A stretch of DNA of 64,000 bases from Lampris incognitus (Eukaryota > Chordata > Actinopteri > Lampriformes > Lampridae). Under the pieces are notes generated by a model. It did not search any database. It saw only the letters and a program-made list of their open reading frames with translations, and had not been told where the DNA came from. Below, piece by piece: positions 34,656 to 64,000 of this stretch; position 1 is the stretch's first letter; every line of letters starts with the position of its first letter. The position numbers and the translations under genes are program-made. The DNA is taken from contig NC_079224.1 of assembly GCF_029633865.1 (NCBI RefSeq), positions 23,988,895-24,052,894 of the forward strand. The letters are read 5' to 3'.

Positions 34656-35794
34656 TGGGAAGCTCATCTTCAGGAACATTTTCTCTAGAGTCCACCGCAG
34701 GTCCCTGAGCCAGTCTCTGTGAAAACAGCCACGGTCAAATACCGTAATCCAGCTCTTTTCATCAGTAACTGAACTCGTTGATTAATCTCAGATCACTTTT
34801 GAGCCACGGTTTCCGGGATTTTCCCCTCTGACCCAAATAAACCAGAAGGCCTTCTGCAGACTTATGATACTCAGTTTCAGGCTTCCCTGCTAGGAACCGT
34901 GGGACTATATCTGTGAGCCTGTTTGAATTATGAGGTTGTAACGTAAACAGAGGTGGTGCCGAAAAGTGTATTTTGCACATCTAAAATTGCAGTTGCCTTG
35001 TTTTAGTGATGAGAGACAGAATATTTTGTGCCATTACAGTAGTCATCTCAGTTTGACTGCAGTTGTAATAGTTGTAATCCATGTCCATTTACAATTTGTG
35101 GTCTTGATTAGATTATCTCCTCTGACCCCTGAAGGGTGAACACAAAATACTTTGGTGCAGGTGGGGGAAAAAAAGGAGACCAAACTGGAACATCCCCGCC
35201 CACCTACTGCAATATGTTGTAGTTGTGGGTTGCAAAGCGTATTAATCGATATAGAAAAGACAGCATCAAGCATGATGTCCTGTCACAAGAACCTGCCTGC
35301 AGTCAGTTCTTGAGATCATGACTATGGAAAATGTCGCGCAAATGAGCTGACCAAAGACTTTGCATTTATTTAAAAGAGAGTGAGCAATTCATAAGTCTTC
35401 TTATAACCTGCATCTATTTTACACCGATGGACTTTTCTGAGACTGCACCGTGTGTGGTGAATACCCAGTCTGACAGACACAGTGATGCCAGGCTCCCTGT
35501 GGATTATGTAAGGCAGGTAATAAGTCCTCTCACCTGGGTGTGACATGTCATGCATAGGCCCCAATGTAACACAGACATTTCAACTGATCCCATCACTGCA
35601 CCTCCTACTGATCGGTGGCATACTTATTAGTAAGTGTATAACAGGCCTTTCCCTCACACATCTAGTAGAGTCTGCGTTTACAATGCAGTGGTGCCTCAAC
35701 AAATACAAACAGCTTCGTCTTGAAAAGGATCCTTCTGATTTATGTCATACTCCCTCTCAGGACTGAAGAGCAATATTAGTTCTTTGATACACCA

Positions 35795-37930
35795 TGTGGT
35801 GCAACCTGGATACATCGTCAGTAATGAACCCGGGGTCATCAAGTGTTTCGGGTCTTAACATCAGACACCCTTGCCCGAGCGACCCAGCCGGGGGTGATCA
35901 AGCCCCGACGTGTCCAGGTAGTACAATATACCACACGTCACCCCTCTTCACCTAGAGCCAACAGGAAACCTTTTCAATGGCTTTCAAGATGTTCCTAATG
36001 GCTCTTCTTCTTTGCAGCCCACAAATCCCCAAGAGTTCCACGACCCAGTGTAGAGACTGGCCTGCAAAGCTCCTGCAGCCCACTTCAACCAGCTCACAGT
36101 GGGCCTTCCACCCATTCCTCCGATACTCAGCTACCAGATCTACACACCTGGCCCTCTTCCTTTCTTGTGCCTCCTCCATCCGATCTTCCCAGGGGACAGC
36201 TCTAGCAAAACCACTTGCTTGGTTAACACAGACATCAGCACCTTGTCTGGCCTGAGTGTGGTAGCTGTGATGGTGTCCGGGAACCTCAGTCCTCTCCCGA
36301 GGTCGACCAGGAACTGCCAGTCCCTTGCTATTGCAAGCAGCCCACCCTGGGCCTTTGGCTGGGGCTGGAGCTCCTCCCCTGCTCAAACAAAGGCTATGCT
36401 GAATTTGGTTGGGTGTTGCTGCTTGCTGTAACTGATCCCAGTGCAGATGGTGTCTGCTACTGCCCACAGAACTTGGTCATGGTGCGAATGATCCCACCCC
36501 TCTCCCAAGGCCTTTGGACAGCAGCTCAGGATGTGCTCCAATGATCCTCTTTTCTGGCAGGTGAGTCCACCAGGCCCCAGCTGAACAGGTTGGAAGGGCT
36601 CGGGGGTACATCATACACTGGACCAAAAACTTGAAGCGGTATGATTCCGCCTACCAGAGTTCTCACCAGGTGATCTTTCGGTCAGTTGTATGCTCCCATT
36701 TGGTCCAGGCCCCCTGCTTGCACATACCCACCATTCTGCTGTAGCGAGCTTCCTCTACCTCTGTGAATACCTCCTACTGGATCAGCTTTCGCCTCTCCTT
36801 TCCTCGGGCTTTACCGTAGCAAGGTCTCGAGTTGCTCCCAAGCCTGGCCCGACCAGTTGCCACAGTCCCCAAAAGGATGCTGTGCCACAACCTTGCCTCA
36901 GCCTGCTCAACTGCCACCTGTGCATGCCACTTAAAAAAACAACAAAACTTTATTTTGTCATTGTACCTTACAACAAACTGTATTCTTACTGTGAATTTGT
37001 TCTCTGTATTTAACCCATCCTATTGTTTAGGAGCAGTGGGTAGCTTCAGCGCCCGGGGACCAACTCCAGTTCTTCTTTCCATTGCCTTGGTCAGGGACAC
37101 AGACAGGAGTATTAACCCTAACATGCATGTCTTTTTGATGGTGGGAGGAAACCGAAGCACCGGAGCACAGGAAACCCACGTAGACACGGGAAGAACATGC
37201 ATATTCCACACAGAAAGGACCTGCCTCCTGCGTGTGCCACTTACTTCCTGTTCTGACCTTGATAACCACAGAGAAGACCTTGGTGTCAGTGAAATCCCAG
37301 TAGAGCAGGACCTCTCTGGCATGGGTGACCTTGAACTCCTGTGCCAGACTTCTAAGAGGAAGCTGTAGCTTGTGTTATGCCCGTAAAGGGCAATGCTGCT
37401 TAGGCGCTGCGGCAGGCCCAGCCATCTGTGCAGGAACTGGCTGATCTTCGTTTTGAAGCCCTCTCCATGATGGTGATTGAGACTTCACAGATTAGCAGTG
37501 GCCAGTGGAGTCAAGGCAGGATTTCATGTTGATATATCCAGGCCTTGAATTTTCAGGAAGTCCTGACTTGTCCGCTGTGGAGAGCCAAGTGTTGAGGTCA
37601 TCGCTGGTTGCCTGGCATGCTGCTGTGTCCTTCAAATTGCTGGTGGAGATCTTACCCAGGCTCTTGACTGGCTTTTCAGTCACAGATGGAATTTGAGTGC
37701 CTCCCAAAGAGAAGCTGAACTGGTCGGTTATTTTTCCTTTCCTGAGGACCAGAGACCTGGATTTTGTGGGCTTGAAACTCATTCTTGTCCATATAATGAG
37801 CCATTCAAGTCCATGAAGGAGCCACCTGCAGCCGGGCACTGATGTAGTTGTTACCGTTAGTTCATCCGTGAACGCTCTGATCGGGAGTTGTCGGGTGCCA
37901 GATTTGGACCGGGGACCTCTGCACTCCACT
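35795..37930 (-). mobile_element. Degenerate non-LTR retrotransposon (reverse transcriptase C-terminal half)
   Basis: On the minus strand, pieces read in order RAFTDELTVTTTSVPGCRW (polymerase motif C region, whose usual MDD is altered to TDE), SLGGTQIPSVTEKPVKSLGK, WLGLPQRLSSIALYG and AVPWEDRMEEAQERKRARCV with EVGCRSFAGQSL. These belong to a family I know from fish genomes as an R2-like or related RT; the clade is uncertain. Stops and frameshifts separate the pieces, and about 36930-37230 is foreign repeat. The 3' end runs on to about 35795. Confidence 0.75.
36930..37230. repeat. Dispersed repeat fragment inserted in the LINE
   Basis: Interrupts the reverse transcriptase frame. It begins with AACTTTATTTTGTCATTGTA and contains GTGGGAGGAAACCGAAGCAC and GAACATGCATATTCCACACA, motifs common in fish interspersed repeats. 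Class not assigned. Confidence 0.5.
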
Positions 37931-37944
37931 CCACTATGTCTCCT

Positions 37945-38560
37945 CCCAGATGATGACTCTCTTTTATAGAAGTTTCATTGAAACAGTTTTAATGTACTGT
38001 ATTGTTGCTTGGTTTGGTAATTTGACCCTGGCCGATAAAAAAAAAGGCTTGAAAGATAGGCTCCAGGATCCCCGCGACCCTGAGAGCAGGATAAGCGGTT
38101 TGGATAATGGATGGATGGATGGATGGACTCATCAAATGGGCTAGTAAGATTTCAGGGGGAAGTCAAGCCCAGCTTACCGACCTATATAATAGGAAGGTGT
38201 TTAGAAAGGCTACTTCCCTTCTGGAATGCCAAGGTCACCCCCTTCGGGTCAGAGTTTGAGCTGTTACCCCCAGGTCATCTGTTGAGGGTGCCCTGCATTA
38301 GGACTAAGAGATACAAGGCTTCCTTTGTCCCCACTGCCATTCAATTGTTAAATGGTAGATAGTATTCATCTGTTGTCTGCAGATCACTTGTGTCCATGGT
38401 CTGTATATTTGAACTCCTTTGGTTGTCCTGCCCGCTATGTCCTGTTGTTTTTTGTTGTCCATCAGTGATGTATCAATTCTGCCTTGGTGTTTGTGTTTTG
38501 TTTATGTGAGTTTTATATAAACTGGCGGCAAACGAACTTCCCTGTCTTTTGACTTGACTT
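37945..38560 (+). mobile_element. Second LINE relic, opposite orientation
   Basis: The plus strand encodes YRSFIETVLMYCIVAWFGNL and, after an inserted GGAT-tailed fragment (38057-38126), SEFELLPPGHLLRVPCIRTK plus RYKASFVPTAIQLLN. This is the C-terminal end of an L2/CR1-like ORF2. It abuts the minus-strand LINE head to head. Confidence 0.7.
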
Positions 38561-38999
38561 CTGCAGACTTCACAAGCACATTCATGGTCAGCGTAAACAG
38601 GGACACAGGAAATATAGACAATCTTTACCTTAAACTCCCTATTGATTTGGTCGGTCGTGTAATATTAAAATGGGGATCTCTTGAGCTTGTTTGATTAAAT
38701 GTATTGGCAAGGGGTTATATCGAAAGAACCTTTGATAGGGTTTAGCCTAATACGCATTTTTGTTTGAGGAAATGTGAGGAGCTGTGATTTTTACTTCCAA
38801 GTATAATTAAAGTGTACATAATCAGTTAATATACACGCTTTCTTCCCCTTTTGAATTGGGAACGTGCCTATAGTTTGGGTACCCCTGACCCATTATGCCC
38901 AAGCCTAATATGCATTTTGGTTCTATGAAATCTAAGGAGCAATAATTTCTACATTTAAGTGTATTTGAGCCATAACTAATAAATGTATATCAATTTATA

Positions 39000-39417
39000 A
39001 TCAATATTTATTGTACTGTGTTTGGTCCATGCTACAGTGTGTCTGATCACGTGACGGCGTGTGCACAGAGTCCGGTCGCGAGGAGAGGCTCCGGTCGGGG
39101 TCGAGCGCATGCACGGCATCGGCCCCATGTGACCGCGCTCACTACCACCACCACCTCACTCCCCACGAGCGCGGCTCCACATGTACGGTTAGTGAGACCA
39201 GTCAGACCAGTACAGGTAGTGTGATGAAGACATGGCGTGGCACGCATATCCGAGATGACCGGGGGTTTGGTCAAATAAAAAGTCCCCCTTTTCTTTTGTC
39301 GCAAAGAGAGGGAAACTTGAAACAAGGCTGTTTTTTTTTTGGAGTTCCATCTCCCCTCCCCTCTCCCCCCCCTCTCTCTGCCCAGGCTGAGGATTTGATT
39401 CAAAGTCGAAAACCAAG
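39000..39417 (+). promoter_or_regulatory. pkn2: pkn2 CpG-rich promoter and 5' UTR
   Basis: The sequence changes from AT-rich to CpG-rich about 400 bases before the start codon, with a perfect TCACGTGA palindrome (39047-39054, E-box/M-box type) and a C-rich tract near 39350. No TATA box was seen. Transcription starts not resolved. Confidence 0.5.
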
Positions 39418-60364
<20,947 letters not shown>

Positions 60365-61150
60365 GTAAGGATATAGCAAGTAATTTTTTTTCTTTCTTTA
60401 AGATATATGAAAAAAACCTACTGTTGCCCCTCATTTTCACCTGACACCCAAGTTACAGCTAAGGCAAAAAGGGTTTTGGAGCTTTCCTTGTCAGATAGTG
60501 CTGACACATCCATGTTTGAGTGTGAAAACATGCAATAAAGTGCACCTGCCACTTTAGGAAAACTGTTTCTCAAAAAAGCCACGTGCACTGCTGAGTCAAG
60601 ATGTATTTTCAACTCTACAGACGTGTGCTTGTTGAAGATGGCTTTTGCCTAACTCTCCCCCTTTGCACGTTGTTTGTTGCTTAAAAGTCACTGATTTTTT
60701 TTAAAAGTTTTTGTTTTATCACATTTCTCTTTGAATACTCTGGTAATTAAATTTCATCTCTTAAACCTTATCTGCAACTTTCTCTTCTCTAAACAAATAC
60801 CTTGCTACCTAAGTCGCTCATTTCCAACAGACAGTGGACGATGAATAAAATGGACTACGTCATCTGCCACGTTGTTCTTGGAATTTACAGCCGTTTTTAC
60901 ATCTGGTCGACAGTACAGTGTTGTATCGTGTAAAACATGTTACAAGGGATTTCCAGGCCATTGAACGCAACTGTTAACCATGTAATACAGCATTTGCCAA
61001 CACTGGAGTCTTGAATAGTACCAAGACAAGACCCAGGTACCATTACCGAGACAAGGTAATCTAGGGATGGGTATTGTTAAGATTTTAACGGTACTACTAC
61101 TCTTACCAATACTGCTTATCGATCCAGTACTTTAACTGTACTCTTTTCAG

Positions 61151-61556
61151 CCCCCCCCCCTTTTCTCCCCAATTGTACTTGGCCAATTACCCTATTTTCC
61201 GAGCTACTCCGGTCTCTGCTCCACCCCCTCTACCGATCCGGGGAGGGCTGCAGACTACCACATGCCTCCTCCGATACATGTGGAGTCGCCAGCTGCTTCT
61301 TTTCACCTGACAGTGAGGAGTCTCACCAGGGGAGAATCACGCTATTCACCCCAGTTCCCCCTGCCCCCTGAACGGGCACCCTGACCGACCAGAGGAGATG
61401 CTAGTGGAGCGACCAGGACACATACCCACATCCGACTTCCTACACACAAACATGGCCATTTGTGTCTGTAGGGACGCCCAACCAAGCTGGAGGTAACACA
61501 GGGATTCAAACTGGCGATCCCCGTGTTGGTAGGCAACGGAATAGATCAGACGCCCC
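61151..61556 (-). mobile_element. tRNA-derived SINE (family 2), copy F, inside the hAT element
   Basis: Body as in other copies on the minus strand. The box A region is mostly lost (ATAGATCAGACGCC), and a few bases are missing near 61330. Confidence 0.85.
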
Positions 61557-61943
61557 TTTTTGTTATTTTTAAGCGACAAAAAAACAAACAAATTAAGAAC
61601 CGAATTAGCATTACTTTATTTTCTTGTGTCTGGGCAGGGTATTACTTTTAACCATTAACCCATGTTTGTATAATTTAGTGAGCTCTGTGTGGGCTTCAGG
61701 CTGCTAGCATGCATAACATACCTGAGGTGGATGGGACAATGAGAGATGAACTACGAGCTAGGCAGTCAAAACTGCATTTCTCCACCTGTATTTGATGTTT
61801 CAAACGATTGCTTGTGTGTCCGCTCTTACATGCAAAAGACTTGATGCACTTGTGGCAACGAGCATCATCAGCATCGTCTACTGAAGTATAACCAGACTGT
61901 GGACTGTTTAGTTCTCACCCCCATCGTCAGTAAGAGCAGGCTC

Positions 61944-61979
61944 TGCGCGCGCGTGTGTGTGTGCGTGTGTGTGTGTGTC
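61944..61979. repeat. CG/TG alternating tract
   Basis: GCGCGCGCGTGTGTGTGTGC and a following TG run, inside the hAT element. Confidence 0.9.
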
Positions 61980-62668
61980 TGAGCGAGAAAGAGGCAGAGA
62001 GAGCTGGCCCCGCCCCTCAGCTCGCACATACAACAGAGAGCTGAGGGGCAGAGCTTTCTCTTCTGGATTGGGAATAGCGAAAAAGCATAGAAAAATGTTT
62101 CAATTTTATTGCAAATTAGAAACAGAGTTGGTGAGATAAAAGGTGCAAGATAACGTTTTTGTAGCCTAAATAAATGGGAAATTTATTTTCTTAATTTCTC
62201 CAACACCGCTAGCAGACCTGTTAATGTCGAAACTTATCAATACTATGGTCTTTAATAATTTAGCACCGGTGCCGGTTTAATACCGGGTTTCAGTACCCAT
62301 CCCTAAGGTAATCCAAAGCAAAAGAGCAGGCGATAGAGAGCTTATTCACTGACCAACAACCCTATTCCCCACAGCATTCGAATGCAGTTGGTTAAATGAC
62401 TTGGGGTTCGTACGACTTTGGATTTTTTCTGACAGCTTTTTTATTGTAGAGTAAGTGAAGCAGGAGAAAGCGAGTTTTGTGCTGACTCATACAGTCACAC
62501 ATTGTTTGTTCAGGGAACTCCCTCTGGTAGCTGCAACTAATCCTCAGAGCTACACAAACTATATAATTCAGTCCTGTGATGCGTGTTGTTATTTGTGTGT
62601 CTCACAGTGCTAATAATAAGCCATAGCACTTAAACCAGCCTTCATATCAGCCAGTGCCAATTCAAGTA

Positions 62669-62911
62669 GGGATGCAGCGATACCACTTTTTTTCAGACCA
62701 AGTAGAAGTACAATTACGTGCATTTGGGTACTTGCCGATATTGAGTACCGATATGAGTACTTAATAATACCATTACAATTCTAACTTTGAAAATACGTTT
62801 TATTTTCATCAGATGTTCCTCACTTTTGGACTGTAACAAATTAAATATACTTGATGCTGTTGCTGACATTTTAACATTCACCTTTGTGTTCTCCTGAACA
62901 AACATGGCATT
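62669..62911. mobile_element. Possible MITE end
   Basis: Starts TAGGGATGCAGCGATACCAC, followed by AGTACCGATATGAGTAC. Known fish hAT-like MITEs begin this way. The right end was not found and may have been displaced by the next element. Confidence 0.4.
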
Positions 62912-64000
62912 TAGGGCTGCACGATTATGGCCAAAATGGTAATCACAATTATTTTGATCAATATTGAGATAACGATTATTTATCACGATTATTCGTTGAT
63001 TTTAGGGACAAAATATATTTTCTTTTACAATAATTCTCCTGTGTGGTCTTGTGGGAAAAATGACGTTTGCGGGCATCAGCTATTCATTTTAAAATCACAG
63101 TCGATGTAATGAAATTGTCACGCTCAAGTACGACTCCATTGTTCTGCTTGACCGTAGGCCAGTGGTAGTTGCAAAGTACTTGACAGCTTGACAGCTGTGA
63201 CATACTTCTCTATTTCCCCTCGATGTTTTGCATACAGCGCAGGTAATGCCACTTTGGAAAAAATAATTGCGTGAGGCACTCACATATCTTTTGTCCAGTG
63301 TGTTGACCATTTTCCTGAAGCCTTCATTGCTCACAGTGTTTAATGGACACACATCTTTTGCCAAATGGAATGCGACTGCATTGGTTATTTCAGTCTGTCT
63401 TTGGGAGCTGGATGGATACGGTGCCTCGTTGTACAGGGTTGCTGTTATGGATGTCTGAGCTGACGTTGGACAAGGACGGGGATTCAGTGAGCTAATGTTA
63501 GCAACGTTATTCTTCTTGGCCTTCATGCATTCATCGTACTGCAGTTTGTGGTGTTTTTTTTAGGTGGTTGAAAAGATTAGTTGTGTTGCTTTGTGGCGCA
63601 CACATAATTCTACGGCACTCTTTGCATATGACTTGTTCTTCGTTGACATCACTTGCCCTAAATCCACAATATTTCCAAACAAGGGATGATGATCCGTTTC
63701 GAGGGACTAGCTCTTTGCCTTCTGCTCCAGACATTTAATATGGTTTTGCCGTTACTCATCTACTCTGGACTGCAGCCGCAACAACCAGAAACTTTTTGCA
63801 CAGGCTGTCGCTGCAGCGTTGGTGCTTAAAGGGAACAGCTGTGATTGGTCAGGTAGTTAGTTTAGGAAGCGCTTGATTTGATATGCAGTGGAGCGTTCCA
63901 TGAGCGGAGCACGTATTTTAAATGTCAATATCGCAGTCGATCCTGTTCATTTAATTGTGGGAAGCCAAAATCGTGATCGCGATTAATATTCAATTACTTG
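62912..64000 (-). mobile_element. BED-type hAT element, internally deleted, cut by the right edge
   Basis: Left end TAGGGCTGCACGATTATGG with ATTATCACGATTA-type subterminal repeats. The right part contains TCGTGATCGCGATTAATATT but runs out of the window before its terminus. It carries the N-terminal half of a hAT transposase on the minus strand (63734-63095), whose catalytic half is missing. Confidence 0.8.
63095..63734 (-). pseudogene. hAT (ZBED-like) transposase, N-terminal half, frameshifted
   Basis: The first piece (63734-63531) is a BED zinc finger: SLVWKYCGFRASDVNEEQVI then CKECRR and NTTNLFNHLKK. An A8 run (T8 at 63554-63561 on the plus strand) shifts the frame, and the second piece (63526-63095) continues with AVAFHLAKDVCPLNTVSNEG and KYFATTTGLRSSRTMESYLS. 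These are the family's usual next segments. The RNase H-like catalytic core is absent. Confidence 0.8.

Larger units (their letters stand above)
34656..39417. other. hs2st1-pkn2 intergenic region
   Basis: 34656-35790 shows nothing I recognise. 35795-38560 is filled by two LINE relics. 38560-39000 is AT-rich and unremarkable. The last 400 bases are CpG-rich pkn2 promoter. No LIM-domain (lmo4-like) exon was seen. Confidence 0.7.
61062..62305. mobile_element. hAT-type element with exact 8-bp target duplication and nested SINE
   Basis: Ends TAGGGATGGGTATTG (left) and CAGTACCCATCCCTA (right) are inverted repeats. The flanks AGGTAATC at 61054-61061 and 62306-62313 are identical. On the minus strand a short Cys-rich piece (RCHKCIKSFACKSG) suggests a BED-type zinc finger remnant. 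SINE copy F lies near the left end. The rest is non-coding. Confidence 0.87.
60365..64000 (+). other. pkn2: pkn2 intron 4, cut by the right edge
   Basis: No further exon was recognised. It is mostly transposons: a hAT element with nested SINE (61062-62305), a MITE end near 62669 and a BED-type hAT element (62912 to the edge). Confidence 0.75.

Noticed and set aside
36832-37368. 178-aa plus-strand ORF
   Set aside because: It is antisense to the LINE relic and crosses a foreign repeat insertion. No domain was seen.

Overview
The window looks like a teleost fish nuclear chromosome segment. Its coding content is split into short exons with GT-AG introns, and it is rich in Tc1-type and hAT DNA transposons, tRNA-derived SINEs, degenerate LINEs and very long dinucleotide repeats, as is usual in ray-finned fish. 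I could not fix the species. I see no bacterial, phage or organellar genes, no CRISPR array and no free-standing tRNA or rRNA gene. I did not find a new multi-gene system. The unusual content is in recoding, nested transposons and duplicated non-coding pieces.

Three protein-coding genes can be assembled by exon. (1) selenof (15-kDa selenoprotein F), minus strand: exon 1 at 6758-6805, exon 2 at 5416-5583 and exon 3 at 408-471. Exon 3 carries the in-frame UGA selenocysteine codon at 436-438. The C-terminal exon(s) and SECIS element lie beyond the left edge. (2) hs2st1 (heparan sulfate 2-O-sulfotransferase 1), plus strand: complete, seven coding exons from 7621 to 32471, 359 residues, with every catalytic and cofactor motif present. 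(3) pkn2 (protein kinase N2), plus strand: first four coding exons (39418-39438, 47937-48101, 49827-49962, 60210-60364), covering the N-terminal HR1 region only. The rest lies beyond the right edge. selenof and hs2st1 are head to head, with about 0.8 kb between start codons. The genes act in different places (ER protein folding, Golgi glycan sulfation, Rho-effector kinase signalling), and I see no sign of a joint pathway. The order matches the mammalian SELENOF-HS2ST1-(LMO4)-PKN2 neighbourhood, except that no lmo4 exon was found between hs2st1 and pkn2.

Layout: 1-355 SINE at the edge; 408-6805 selenof; 6806-7620 shared promoter; 7621-32471 hs2st1, with an 18-kb first intron holding a Tc1 nested in a MITE, a hAT MITE with an 8-bp target duplication, and several SINEs; 32472 to about 34655 hs2st1 3' UTR; 34656-39417 intergenic, with two abutting LINE relics in opposite orientation; 39418-64000 pkn2, whose introns hold a 1.2-kb Tc1 fold-back, nested Tc1/hAT/SINE clusters, a Tc1 inside a LINE and two BED-type hAT elements.

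The observations I would check first are the Tc1 fold-back hairpin with its paralogous empty site (43795-44991 versus 18938), the copy of hs2st1 3' UTR sequence inside hs2st1 intron 5 (29555-29800 versus 33078-33303), the triplicated box-B unit in a SINE (30336-30517) and the 50-bp direct repeats flanking another SINE (11351-11400 and 11847-11896). All identities and boundaries were read by eye, without alignment software.
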